Notes: a model not told the origin generated them from the sequence alone. Positions 13,801 through 27,530 are shown, numbered from the stretch's first letter. The stretch is 64,000 nucleotides of DNA from Archivesica marissinica (GCA_014843695.1 CM026390.1:10549890-10613889); one strand, 5' to 3'. Program-made: numbers and translations.

Positions 13801-16800
13801 TTGCTAGACATGATGTCTCAGGACTATATAAATGGAGGTTGGCTAGACATGATGTCTCAGGACTATATAAATGGAGGTTGGCTAGACATGATGTCTCAGG
13901 ACTATATAAATGGAGGTTGGCTAGACATGATGTCTCAGATATATAAATGGAGGTTGGCTAGACATGATGTCTCAGGACTATATAAATGGAGGTTGGCTAG
14001 ACATGATGTCTCAGGACTATATAAATGGAGGTTGGCTAGACATGATGTCTCAAGGACTATATAAATGGAGATTGGCTAGACATGATGTCTCAGGACTATA
14101 TAAATGGAGGTTGGCTAGATATGATGTCTCAGGACTATATAAATGGAGGTTGGCTAGACATGTCTCAGGACTATATAAATGGAGGTTGGCTAAACATGAT
14201 GTCTCTGGACTATATAAATGGAGGTTGGCTAGACATGATGTCTCAGGACAATATAAATGGAGGTTGGCTAGACATGATGTCTCAGGACAATATAAATGGA
14301 GGTTGGCTAGACATGATGTATGAGGACTATACAAATGGAGGTTGGCTAGACATGATGTCTCAGGACAATATAAATGGAGGTTGGCTAGACATGATGTCTC
14401 AGGACTATATAAATGGAGGTTGGCTAGACATGATGTCTCAGGACTATATAAATGGAGGTTGGCTAGACATATGTCTCAGGACTATATAAATGGAGGTTGG
14501 CTAGACATGATGTCTCAGGACTATATAAATGGAGGTTGGCTAGACATGATGTCTCAGGACAATATAAATGGAAGTTGGCTAGACATGATGTCTCAGGACT
14601 ATATAAATGGAGGTTGGCTAGACATGATTTCTGAGGACAATATAAATGGAGGTTGGCTAGACATGATGTCTGAGGACAATATAAATGGAGGTTGGCTAGA
14701 CATGATGTCTCAGGACTATATAAATGGAGGTTGGCTAGACATGATGTCTCAGGACAATATAAATGGAGGTTTGCTAGACATGATGTCTCAGGACTATATA
14801 AATGGAGGTTGGCTAGACATGTCTCAGGACAATATAAATGAAGGTTGGCTAGACATGATGTCTGAGGACAATATAGATGGAGGTTGGCTAGACATGATGT
14901 CTGAGGACTATATCAATGGAGGTTGGCTAGACATGATGTCCCAGGACAATATAAATGGAGGTTGGCTAGACATGATGTCTCAGGGACAATATAAATGGAG
15001 GTTGGCTAGACATGATGTCTCAGGACAATAGAAATCGAGGTTGGCTAGACATGATGTCTCAGGACTATATAAATGGAGGTTGGCTAGACATGATGTCTAA
15101 GGACTATATAAATGGAGGTTGGCTAGACATGATGTATGAGGACTATATAAATGGAGGTTGGCTAGACATGATGTCTGAGGACTACATAAATGGAGGTTGG
15201 CTAGACATGATGTATGAGGACTATATAAATGGAGGTTGGCTAGACATGATGTATCATGACTATATAAATATAGGTTGGCTAGACATGATGTCTCAGGACT
15301 ATATAAATGGAGGTTGGCTAGACATGATGTCTGAGGATTATATAAATGGAGATTGGCTAGACATGATGTCTCAGGACAATATAAATGGAGGTTGGCTAGA
15401 CATGATGTCTCAGGATTATATAAATGGAGGTTGGCTAGACATGATGTCTCAAAGACAATATAAATGGAGGTTGGCTAGACATGATGTCTCAGGACTATAC
15501 AAATGGAGGTTGGCTAGACATGATGTCTCGGGACTATATAAATGGAGGTTGGCTAGACATGATGTCTCAGGACTATACAAATGGAGGTTGGCTAGACATG
15601 ATATCTCCGGACTATTAAATGGAGGTTGGCTAGACATGATGTCTGAGGACTATATAAATGGAGGTTTGCTAGACATGATATCTGAGGACTATATAAATGG
15701 AGGTTGGCTAGACATGATGTCTAAGGACAATATAAATGGAGGTTTGCTAGACATGATATCTGAGGACTATATAAATGGAGGTTGGCTAGACATGATGTCT
15801 GACGAAAATATAAATGGAGGTTGGCTAGACATGATGTCTGAGGACTATATAAATGGAGGTTGGCTAGACATGATGTATGAGGACTATATCAATGGAGGTT
15901 GGCTAGACATCATGTCTCAGGACTATATAAATGGATGTTGGCTAGACATGATGTCTCAGGACAATATAAATGGAGGTTGGCTAGACATGATTTCTCAGGA
16001 CTATATAAATGGAGGTTGGCTAGACATGATGTCTCAGGACTATACAAATGGAGGTTGGCTAGACATGATGTCTGAGGACAATATAAATGGAGGTTGGCTA
16101 GACATGATGTCTCAGAACTATACAAATGGAGGTTGGCTAGACATGATGTCTGAGGACAATATAATTGGAGGTTGGCTAGACATGATGTATCAATGACTAT
16201 ATAAATGGAGGTTGGCTAGACATGATGTCCCAGGACTATATGAATGGAGGTTGGCTAGACATGATGTCTCAGGACAATATATATGGAGGTTGGCTAGACA
16301 TGATGTATCAGGACTATACAAATGGAGGTTGGCTATACATAATGTCTCAGGACAATATAAATGGAGGTTGGCTAGACATGATGTCTCAGGATTATATAGA
16401 TGGAGGTTGGCTAGACATGATGTCTCAGGACTATATAAATGGAGGTTGGCTAGACATGATGTCTCAGGACAATATAAATGGAGGTTGGCTAACAGATGTC
16501 TCAGGACAATATAAATGGAGGTTGGCTAGACATGATGTCTCAGGACTATATAAATGGAGGTTGGCTAGACATGATGTCTGAGGACTATATAAATGGAGGT
16601 TGGCTAGACTGATGTCTCAGGACTATATAAATGGAGGTTGGCTAGACATGATGTCTCAGGACTATATAAATGGAGGTTGGCTAGACATGATGTCTCAGGA
16701 CAATATAAATGGAGGTTGGCTAGACATGATGTCTCAGGACTATATAAATGGAGGTTGGCTAGACATGATGTCTAGGACTATATAAATGGAGGTTGGCTAG

Positions 16801-19520
16801 ACATGATGTCTCAGGCTATATAATGGAGGTTGGCTAGACATGATGTCTCAGGACTATATAAATGGAGGTTGGCTAGACATGATGTCTGGACTATATAAAT
16901 GGAGGTTGGCTAGACATGATGTATCAGGACTATATAAATGTAGGTTGGCTAGACATGATGTCTGAGGACAATATAAATGGAGGTTGGCTAGACATGATGT
17001 CTCAGGACTATATAAATGGAGGTTGGCTAGAAATGATGTCTGAGGAATATAGGAATATATAAATGGAGGTTGGCTAGACATGATGTCTCAGGACAATATA
17101 AATGGAGGTTGGCTAGACATGATGTATCAAGGACTATATAAATGGAGGCTGGCTAGACATGATGTCCCAGGACTATATATCGATGGGGGTTGGCTAGACA
17201 TGATGTCTCAGGACAATATATATGGAGGTTGGCTAGACATGATGTATCAGGACTATACAAATGGCGGTTGGCTAGACATAATGTCTCAGGACAATATAAA
17301 TGGAGGTTGGGCTAGACATGATGTTTCAGGACTATATAAATGGAGGTTGGCTAGACATGATGTATGAGGACAATATAAATGGAGGTTGGCTAGACATGAT
17401 GTCTGAGGACAATATAAATGGAGGTTGGCTAGACATGATGTCTGAGGACAAAATAAATAGAGGTTGGCTAGTCATGATTTCTCAGGACAATATAAATGGA
17501 GGTTGGCTAGACATGATGTCTCAGGACAATTAAATGGAGGTTGGCTAGACATGATGTCTCAAAGACTATATCAATGGAGGTTGGCTAGACATGATGTCTC
17601 AAGGACTATATAAATGGAGGTTGGCTAGACATGATGTTTCAGGACTATATAATGGAGGTTGGCTAGACATGATGTCTCAGGACTATATAAATGGAGGTTG
17701 GCTAGACATGATGTCTCAGGACTATATAACATGGAGGTTGGCTAGACATGATGTCTCAGGACTATATAAATGGAGGTTGGCTAGACATGATGTCTCAGGA
17801 CTATATAATGGAGGTTGGCTAGACATGATGTCTCAGGACTATATAAATGGAGGTTGGCTAGACATGATGTCTCAGGACAATATAAATGGAGGTTGGCTAG
17901 ACATGATGTCTCAGGACAATATAAATGGAGGTTGGCTAGACATGATGTCTGAGGACAATATAAATGGAGGTTGGCTAGACATGATGTCTCAGGACTATAT
18001 CAATGGAGGTTGGCTAGACATGATGTCTCAGGACAATATAAATGGAGGTTGGCTAGACATGATGTCTCAGGACAATATAAATGGAGGTTGGCTAGACATG
18101 ATGTCTCAGGAATATAAAATGGAGGTTGGCTAGACATGATGTCTCAGGACTTATAAATGGAGGTTGGCTAGACATGATGTCTCAGGACTATATAAATGGA
18201 GGTTGGCTAGACATGATGTCTCAGGACTATATAATGCAGGTTGGCTAGACATGATGTCTCAGGACTATATAAATGGAGGTGGCTAGACATATGTCTCAGG
18301 ACTATATAAATGGAGGTGGCTAGACATGATGTATCAGGACTATATAAATGGAGGTTGGCTAGACATGATGTCTGAGGACTATATAATGGAGGTTGGCTAG
18401 ACATGATGTCTCAGGACATATAAATGTAGGTTGGCTAGACATGATGTCTCAGGACTTATAAATTGAGGTTGGCTAGACATGATGTCCTCAGGACTATATA
18501 AATGGAGGTTGGCTAGACATGATGTATCAGGACTATATAAATGTAGGTTGGCTAGACATGATGTCTGAGGACAATATAACTGGAGGTTGGCTAGACATGA
18601 TGTCTGAGGAATATATAAATGGAGGTTGGCTAGACATGATGTCTGAGGAATATATAAATGCAGGTTGGCTAGACATGATGTCTTAGGACAATATAAATGG
18701 AGGTTGGCTAGACATGACGTATGACGACAATATAAATGGAGGTTTGCTAGACATGATGTCTCAATGACAATATAAATTGAGGTTGGCTAGACATGATGTC
18801 TCAAAGACTATATAAATGGAGGTTGGCTAGACATGATGTCTCAGGACTATATAAATGGAGATTGGCTAGACATGATATCTCAGGACTATATAAATGGAGG
18901 TTGGCTAGAAATGATGTCTCAGGACAATATAAATGGAGGTTGGCTAGACATGATTTCTCAGGACTATATAAATGGAGGTTGGCTAGACATGATGTATGAG
19001 GACTATATAAATGGAGGATGGCTAGACATGATGTCTCAGGACTATATAAATGGAGGTTGGCTAGACATGATTTCTCAGGACTATATAAATGGAGGTTGGC
19101 TAGACATGATGTATGAGGACTATATAAATGGAGGTTGGCTAGACATGATGTCTCAGGACAATATAGATGGAGGTTGGCTAGACATGATGTCTCAGGACTA
19201 TATAAATGGAGGTTGGCTAGACATGATGTATCAGGACTATATAAATGGAGGTTGGCTAGACATGATGTCTCAGGACTATATAAATTGAGGTTGGCTAGAC
19301 ATGATGTCTCAGGACTATATAAATGGAGGTTGGCTAGACATGATGTCTGAGGACTATATAAATTGAGGTTGGCTAGACATGATGTCTGAGGACTATATAA
19401 ATGTAGGTTGGCTAGACATGATGTCTGAGGACAATATAAATGGAGGTTGGCTAGACATGATGTCTCAAGGACTATATAAATGGAGATTGGCTAGACATGT
19501 TGTCTCAGGACTATATAAAT

Positions 19521-20520
19521 NNNNNNNNNNNNNNNNNNNNNNNNNNNNNNNNNNNNNNNNNNNNNNNNNNNNNNNNNNNNNNNNNNNNNNNNNNNNNNNN
19601 NNNNNNNNNNNNNNNNNNNNNNNNNNNNNNNNNNNNNNNNNNNNNNNNNNNNNNNNNNNNNNNNNNNNNNNNNNNNNNNNNNNNNNNNNNNNNNNNNNNN
19701 NNNNNNNNNNNNNNNNNNNNNNNNNNNNNNNNNNNNNNNNNNNNNNNNNNNNNNNNNNNNNNNNNNNNNNNNNNNNNNNNNNNNNNNNNNNNNNNNNNNN
19801 NNNNNNNNNNNNNNNNNNNNNNNNNNNNNNNNNNNNNNNNNNNNNNNNNNNNNNNNNNNNNNNNNNNNNNNNNNNNNNNNNNNNNNNNNNNNNNNNNNNN
19901 NNNNNNNNNNNNNNNNNNNNNNNNNNNNNNNNNNNNNNNNNNNNNNNNNNNNNNNNNNNNNNNNNNNNNNNNNNNNNNNNNNNNNNNNNNNNNNNNNNNN
20001 NNNNNNNNNNNNNNNNNNNNNNNNNNNNNNNNNNNNNNNNNNNNNNNNNNNNNNNNNNNNNNNNNNNNNNNNNNNNNNNNNNNNNNNNNNNNNNNNNNNN
20101 NNNNNNNNNNNNNNNNNNNNNNNNNNNNNNNNNNNNNNNNNNNNNNNNNNNNNNNNNNNNNNNNNNNNNNNNNNNNNNNNNNNNNNNNNNNNNNNNNNNN
20201 NNNNNNNNNNNNNNNNNNNNNNNNNNNNNNNNNNNNNNNNNNNNNNNNNNNNNNNNNNNNNNNNNNNNNNNNNNNNNNNNNNNNNNNNNNNNNNNNNNNN
20301 NNNNNNNNNNNNNNNNNNNNNNNNNNNNNNNNNNNNNNNNNNNNNNNNNNNNNNNNNNNNNNNNNNNNNNNNNNNNNNNNNNNNNNNNNNNNNNNNNNNN
20401 NNNNNNNNNNNNNNNNNNNNNNNNNNNNNNNNNNNNNNNNNNNNNNNNNNNNNNNNNNNNNNNNNNNNNNNNNNNNNNNNNNNNNNNNNNNNNNNNNNNN
20501 NNNNNNNNNNNNNNNNNNNN
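19521..20520. other. Assembly gap, 1000 N
   Basis: Exactly 1000 unknown bases separate the 39-bp array from the 22-bp array. The round length suggests a scaffold placeholder, so the real distance and the junction between the two satellites are unknown. Confidence 0.99.
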
Positions 20521-21086
20521 GAGGGTAGATACAATGGTGGTAGAGGGTAGATGAAATGGTGCTAGAGGGTAGATGCAATGGTGCTAGAGGGTAGATGCAC
20601 TGTTGCTAGAGGGTAGATGCAATGTTGCTAGAGGGTAGGTGCAATGGTGCAAGAGGGTAGATGCAATGGTGGTAGAGGGTAGATGCAATGGTTCTAGAGG
20701 GTAGATGCAATGGTGCTAGAGGTTAGATGCAATGGGGCTAGAGGGTAGAATCAATGGTGCTAGAGGATTGATGCAATGTTGCTAGAGTGTATATGCAATG
20801 TTGCTAGAGGGTAGATGCAATGTTAGAGGGTAGATGCAATGGTGCTAGAGGGTAGATGCAATGGTGCTAGATGGTAGATGCAATGGTTGTAGAGGGTAGA
20901 TGCAATGGTGCTAGAAGGTAGATGCAATGGTTGTAGAGGGTAGATACAATGTTGCTAGAGGGTAGATGCAATGGTGGTAGAGGGTAGATGCCATGTTACT
21001 AGAGGGTAGACGCAATGGTGCTAGAGGGTAGATGCAATGTTGCTAGAGGGTAGACGCAATGGTGCTAGAGGGTAGATGCAATGGTG

Positions 21087-22021
21087 CTAGAGGGTAGATG
21101 CAATGGTGCTAGAGCGTATATGCAATGGTGCTAGTGGGTAGATGCAATGGTGGCATATGGTAGATGCAATGGTGCTAGAGGGTAGATGCAATGGTGCTAG
21201 TGTAGATGCAATGGTGCTAGAGTGTAGATGCAATGGTGCTAGAGAGTAGATGCAATGGTAGTAGAGGGTAGAAACAATGGTGCTAGAGGGTAGATGCAAT
21301 GGTGGTATAGGGTAGATGCAATGGTGGTATAGGGTAGATACAATGGTGGTAGAGGGTAGATGCAATGGTACTAGAGGGTATATGCAATGTTGCTAGAGGG
21401 TAGATGCAATGTTGCTAGAGGGTAGATGCAATGGTGCTAGAGGGTATATGCAATGGTGCTAGTGGGTAGATGCAATGGTGGCATATGGTAGATGCAATGG
21501 TGCTAGAGGGTAGATGCAATGGTGCTAGTGTAGATGCAATGGTGCTAGAGTGTAGATGCAATGGTGCTAGAGAGTAGATGCAATGGTAGTAGAGGGTAGA
21601 AACAATGGTGCTAGAGGGTAGATGCAATGGTGGTATAGGGTAGATGCAATGGTGGTATAGGGTAGATACAATGGTGGTAGAGGGTAGATGCAATGGTACT
21701 AGAGGGTATATGCAATGTTGCTAGAGGGTAGATGCAATGTTGCTAGAGGGTAGATGCAATGGTGCTAGAGGGTATATGCAATGGTGCTAGTGGGTAGATG
21801 CAATGGTGGCATATGGTAGATGCAATGGTGCTAGAGGGTAGATGCAATGGTGCTAGTGTAGATGCAATGGTGCTAGAGTGTAGATGCAATGGTGCTAGAG
21901 AGTAGATGCAATGGTAGTAGAGGGTAGAAACAATGGTGCTAGAGGGTAGATGCAATGGTGGTATAGGGTAGATGCAATGGTGGTAGAGGGTAGATGCAAT
22001 GGTGCTAGAGGGTAGATGCAA
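21087..22021. repeat. 328-bp higher-order repeat, three copies
   Basis: Blocks beginning at about 21087, 21415 and 21743 are spaced 328 bp. Each contains the same odd units: GGCATATGG, a shortened GCTAGTGTAGATG unit and GGTAGAAACAATGG. The short unit explains why the period is not a multiple of 22. Confidence 0.9.
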
Positions 22022-22074
22022 TGGTACTAGAGGGTAGATGCAATGATGCTAGAGGGTAGATGCAATGGTGCTAG

Positions 22075-22318
22075 TCGTGGAAGTCGTGATAGTGCAGTGG
22101 ATGCGCGTTCGCTTCAGGTGCGAAAGGTCCGGAGTTCGAGCCCCACTGGAGCCGTTACGATTGTGCCCTTAGGCAAGGCATTTAAATTCCACATTGCCTC
22201 TTATCTCTCCCTCGTGGCGATGGATTCCATCAGGAATTAGGTCTCGAGAGTGATTTATATAAGTTGAAATAACTTGTTTCGCAATCGAGCTAAAATAAAT
22301 TTGTATAAACTATAAACT
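22075..22318 (+). mobile_element. tRNA-derived SINE inserted in the 22-bp satellite
   Basis: This 244-bp insert is unrelated to the satellite around it. Its head has a pol III A box (TAGTGCAGTGG, 22090-22100) and a B box (AGTTCGAGCCC, 22133-22143) at tRNA-like spacing. The middle, with GTGCCCTTAGGCAAGGCA and a CATTGCCTC segment, resembles the conserved central domain I associate with invertebrate and especially bivalve SINEs; this is from memory. The 3' end is AT-rich and finishes in TATAAACTATAAACT. An 11-bp target duplication, AATGGTGCTAG, flanks it (22064-22074 and 22319-22329). The target itself is satellite sequence, but paralogous copies without the insert confirm the boundaries. Confidence 0.9.
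22090..22143 (+). promoter_or_regulatory. Internal RNA polymerase III promoter of the SINE (A and B boxes)
   Basis: A box TAGTGCAGTGG at 22090-22100 and B box AGTTCGAGCCC at 22133-22143 fit the tRNA-type internal promoter. The cloverleaf is degraded, so this is a SINE head and not a tRNA gene. Confidence 0.75.
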
Positions 22319-25000
22319 AATGGTGCTAGATGATAGATGCAATGGTGCTAAAGGGTAGATACATTGGTGCTATAGGGTAGATGCAATGTTGCTAGAGGGT
22401 AGATGCTAGAGGGTAGATGTAATGGTGCTAGCGGGTAGATGCAATGTTGCTAGAGGGTAGATGCAAAGTTGGTAGAGGGTAGAAGCAATGTTGCTAGAGG
22501 GTAGATGCAATTGTTCTAGAGGGTAGATGCAATGGTGGTAGAGGGTAGATGCAATGGTGGTAGAGGGTAGATGCAATGGTACTAGAGGGTAGATGCAATG
22601 GTGCTACAGGGTAGATGCAATGGTGCTAGATGGTAGATGCAATGGTTGTAGAGGGTAGATACAATGTTGCTAGAGGGTAGATACAATTGTGGTAGAGGGT
22701 AGATGCAATGTTGCTAGAGGGTAGATACAATGGGGGTAGAGGGTAGATGCCATGTTGCTAGAGGGTAGACGCAATGGTGCTAGATGATTGATGCAATGGT
22801 GCTAGATGTTAGATGCAATGGTTGTAGAGGGTAGATACAATGTTGCTAGAGGGTAGATGCAATGGTGGTAGAGGGTATATGCCATGTTACTAGAGGCTAG
22901 ATGCAATGGTGCTAGAGGGAAGATGCAATGTTGCTAGACGGTAGATGCAATGGTGCTAGAGGGTAGATGCAATGGTGCTAGAGGGTAGATGCAATGGTGC
23001 TAGAGGGTATATGCAATGGTGCTAGAGGGTAGATGCAATGGTGGCATATGGTAGGTGCAATGGTGCTAGAGGGTAGATGCAATGGTGCTAGAGGGTAGAT
23101 GCAATGGTGCTAGAGGGTTGATGCAATGGTACTAGAGGGTAGATGCAATTTTGCTAGAAGGTAGATGCAATGGTGGTAGAGGGTCGATGTAATGGTGGTA
23201 GAGGGTAGATGCAATGGTTGTAGAGGGTAGGTGCAATGGTGCTAGATTGTAGATGAAATGGTGGTAGAGGGTAGAGGCAATGGTGCTAGAGGGTAGATGC
23301 AATGGTACTAGAGGGTAGATGCAATGATGCTAGAGGGTAGATGCAATGGTGCTAGATGACAGATGCAATGGTGCTAGAGGGTAGATGCAATGGTTCTAGA
23401 GGGTAGATGCAATGTTGCTAGGGGGTAGATGCAATGGTGCTAGAGGGTACATGCAATGGTGCTAGAGGGTAGATGCAATGATGCTATAGGGTATATGCAA
23501 TTGTGCTAGAGGGTAGATGCAATGGTACTAGAGTGTAGATGCAATGGTGCTAGAGTGTACATGCAATGATGCTAGAGGGTAGATGCAATGCTGCTAGATG
23601 ATAGATGCAATGGTGCTAGAGGGTAGATACAATGGTGCTATAGGGTAGATGCAATGTTGCTAGAGGGTAGATGCTAGAGGGTAGATGTAATGGTGCTAGC
23701 GGGTAGATGCAATGTTGCTAGAGTGTAGATGCAATGTTGCTAGAGGGTAGATTCAAAGTTGCTAGAGGGTAGATGCAATGGTTCTAGAGAGTAGATGCAA
23801 TGGTGGTAGAGGGTAGATGCAATGGTGGTAGAGGGTAGATGCAATGGTACTAGAGGGTAGATGCAATGGTGCTAGAGGGTAGATACAATGTTGCTAGAGG
23901 GTAGATACAATGGTGGTAGAGGGTAGATGCAATGGTGGTAGAGGGTAGATGCAATGGTGCTAGAGGGTATATGCAATGGTGCTAGAGGGTAGATGCAATG
24001 GTGGTAGAGGGTAGATGCAATGGTGATAAAGGGTAGATGCAATGGTACCAGAGGGTAGATGCAATGGTGCTAGAGGGTAGATACAATGGTGGTAGAGGGT
24101 AGATGCAATGGTGCTAGAGGGTAGATGCAATAGTTCTAGAGGGTAGATGCAATGGGGGTAGAGGGTAGATGCAATGGTGGTAGAGGGTAGATGCAATGGT
24201 ACTAGAGGGTAGATGCAATGGTGCTAGAGGGTAGATGCAATGGTGCTAGATGGTAGATGCAATGGTTGTAGAGGGTAGATGCAATGTTGCTAGAGGGTAG
24301 ATGCAAAGTTGCTAGAGGGTAGAAGCAATATTGCTAGAGGGTAGATGCAATGGTTCTAGAGGGTAGATGCAATGTTGCTAGAGGGTAGATGCAATGGTGG
24401 AAGAGGGTAGATGCAATGGTACTAGAGGGTAGATGCAATGGTGCTAGAGGGTAGATACAATTTGCTGGAGGGTAGATAGAATGGTGCTAGAGGGTAGATG
24501 CAATCGTGGTAGAGGGTATATGCAATGGTGGTAGAGGGTAGATGCAATGGTGGTAGAGGGTAGATGCAATGGTACTAGAGGGTAGATACAATGGTGGTAG
24601 ATTTTAGATGCAATGGTGCTAGAGGGTAGATGCAATGTTGCTAGAGGGTAGATACAATGTTGCTAGAGGGTAGATGCAATGGTGTTAGAGGATAGATGCA
24701 ATGGTGCTAGAGGGTAGATTCAATGTTGCTAGAGGGTAGATACAATGGTGCTAGAGGGTAGATGCAATGGTGGTAGAGGGTAGATGCAATGTTGCTAGAG
24801 GGTAGATGCAATGGTGGCAGAGGGTAGATGCAATGGTACTAGAGGGTAGATGCAATGTTGCTAGAGGGTAGATGCAATGGTACTAGATGGTAGATGCAAT
24901 GGTACTAGAGTGTAGATTCAATGGTGCTAGAGGGTAGATGCAATGGTGGAAGAGGGTAGATGTAATGCGGCTAGAGGGTAGATGCAATGTTGCTAGAGGA

Positions 25001-27530
25001 TAGAATCAATGGTACTAGAGGGTAGATACAATGGTGCTAGAGGGTAGATGTAATGATGCTAGAGGTTAGATGCAATGGTGGTAGAGGTTAGATGCAATGT
25101 TGCTAGAGGGTAGATGCAATGGTGCTAGAGGGTAGATGCACTGTTGCTAGAGGGTAGCTGCAATGGTGCTAGAGGGTAGATGCAATGGTGCTAGAGGGTA
25201 GATGAAATGGTACTAGAGGGTAGATGCAATGTTGCTAGAGGGTAGATGCAATGGTGCTAGAGGGTATATTCAATGGTGGTAGAGGGCAGCTGCAATGGTG
25301 CTAGAGCGTAGATGCAATGGTGCTAGAGGGTAGATGCAATGGTGGTAGAGGGTAGATGCAATGGTGGTAGAGGGTATATGCAATGGTACTAGAGGGTAGA
25401 TGCAATGTTGCTAGAGGATAGAATCAATGGTACTAGAGGGTAGATACAATGGTGCTAGAGGGTAGATGTAATGATGCTAGAGGTTAGATGCAATGGTGGT
25501 AGAGGGTAGATGCAATGTTGCTAGAGGGTAGATGCAATGGTGCTAGAGGGTAGATGCACTGTTGCTAGAGGGTAGCTGCAATGGTGCTAGAGGGTAGATG
25601 CAATGGTGCTAGAGGGTAGATGAAATGGTACTAGAGGGTAGATGCAATGTTGCTAGAGGGTAGATGCAATGGTGCTAGAGGGTATATTCAATGGTGGTAG
25701 AGGGCAGCTGCAATGGTGCTAGAGCGTAGATGCAATGGTGCTAGAGGGTAGATGCAATGGTGGTAGAGGGTAGATGCAATGGTGGTAGAGGGTATATGCA
25801 ATGGTACTAGAGGGTAGATGCAATGGTGCTAGAGGGTAGATGCAATGGTGCTAGAGGGTAGATACAATGGTGGTAGAGGGTAGATGTAATGGTGCTAGAG
25901 GGTAGATGCAATGTTGCTAGAGGGTAGATACAATGTTGCTAGAGGGTAGATGCAATGGTGTTAGAGGGTAGATGCAATGGTGGTAGAGGGTAGATGCAAT
26001 GGTACTAGAGGGAAGATGCAATGGTGCTAGAGGGTAGATGCAATGGTGCTAGAGGGTAGATACAATGGTGGTAGAGGGTAGATGCAATGGTGCTATAGGG
26101 TAGATGCAATGTTGCTAGAGGGTAGATACAATGTTGCTAGAGGGTAGATGCAATGGTGGTAGAGTGTAGATGCAATGGTGGTAGAGGGTAGATGCAATGG
26201 TACTAGAGGGTAGATACAATGGTGGTAGAGGGTAGATGCAATGGTGCTAGAAGGTAGAGCAATGGTGCTAGAGGGTAGATACAATGTTGCTAGAGGGTAG
26301 ATGCAATGGTGGTAGAGTGCAGATGCAATGGTGCTAGAGGTAATATGTAATGTTGCTAGAGGATAGATACAATGGTACTAGAGGGTAGATGCAATGGTGG
26401 TAGAGTGTAGATGCAATGGTACTAGAGGGTAGATGCAATGGTGGTAGAGGGTAGATGCAATGTTGCTAGAGGGTAGATGCAATGGTGGCAGAGGGTAGAT
26501 GCAATGGTACTAGAGGGTAGATGCAATGTTGCTAGAGGGTAGATGCAATGGTACTAGATGGTAGATGCAATGGTACTAGAGTGTAGATTCAATGGTGCTA
26601 GAGGGTAGATGCAATGGTGGAAGAGGGTAGATGTAATGGGGCTAGAGGGTAGATGCAATGGTGGTAGAGGGTATATGCAATGTTGCTAGAGGATAGAATC
26701 AATGGTACTAGAGGGTAGATACAATGGTGCTAGAGGGTAGATGTAATGATGCTAGAGGTTAGATGCAATGGTGGTAGAGGGTAGATGCAATGTTGCTAGA
26801 GGGTAGATGCAATGGTGCTAGAGGGTAGATGCACTGTTGCTAGAGGGTAGCTGCAATGGTGCTAGAGGGTAGATGCAATGGTGCTAGAGGGTAGATGAAA
26901 TGGTACTAGAGGGTAGATGCAATGTTGCTAGAGGGTAGATGCAATGGTGCTAGAGGGTATATTCAATGGTGGTAGAGGGCAGCTGCAATGGTGCTAGAGC
27001 GTAGATGCAATGGTGCTAGAGGGTAGATGCAATGGTGGTAGAGGGTAGATGCAATGGTGGTAGAGGGTATATGCAATGGTACTAGAGGGTAGATGCAATG
27101 TTGCTAGAGGATAGAATCAATGGTACTAGAGGGTAGATACAATGGTGCTAGAGGGTAGATGTAATGATGCTAGAGGTTAGATGCAATGGTGGTAGAGGGT
27201 AGATGCAATGTTGCTAGAGGGTAGATGCAATGGTGCTAGAGGGTAGATGCACTGTTGCTAGAGGGTAGCTGCAATGGTGCTAGAGGGTAGATGCAATGGT
27301 GCTAGAGGGTAGATGAAATGGTACTAGAGGGTAGATGCAATGTTGCTAGAGGGTAGATGCAATGGTGCTAGAGGGTATATTCAATGGTGGTAGAGGGCAG
27401 CTGCAATGGTGCTAGAGCGTAGATGCAATGGTGCTAGAGGGTAGATGCAATGGTGGTAGAGGGTAGATGCAATGGTGGTAGAGGGTATATGCAATGGTAC
27501 TAGAGGGTAGATGCAATGGTGCTAGAGGGT
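25001..27530. repeat. Nested 418-bp and 1693-bp higher-order repeats
   Basis: The rare unit TAGAATCAATGGTACTAG starts at 25001, 25419, 26694 and 27112. The pairs are 418 bp apart (19 units) and the pairs themselves 1693 bp apart. Rare variants such as GGGCAGCTGC and GGTAATATGTAATG repeat with the same 1693-bp offset, extending the duplicated segment towards 28060. Confidence 0.9.

Larger units (their letters stand above)
5704..19520. repeat. 39-bp minisatellite array (about 350 units, right end in an assembly gap)
   Basis: Units of 39 bp begin GGTTGGCTAGACATGATG and continue with TCTCAGGAC, then TATATAAATGGA or AATATAAATGGA. Frequent substitutions are TCTGAGGAC, TATCAGGAC, CTCGGGAC and GGTTTGC. 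The period is 13 codons, so two plus frames and one minus frame stay open over hundreds of codons. The dominant plus-frame peptide is a 13-residue repeat containing WLDMMSQDYIN. Single-base deletions switch the frame repeatedly (around 8900-9060, 9540-9610, 12870-13060, 16600-18480), which is not what selection on a protein would leave. The array contacts the 33-bp array directly at about 5703. Confidence 0.97.

Noticed and set aside
19379..20554. Frames of about 350 codons crossing each N run (19491-20578 and 59629-60997)
   Set aside because: They consist of unknown bases. Only the LINE parts flanking the second gap are supported by real sequence.
22075..22150. A functional tRNA gene
   Set aside because: A and B boxes are present, but the acceptor and anticodon arms do not fold well and a SINE body and target duplication follow.
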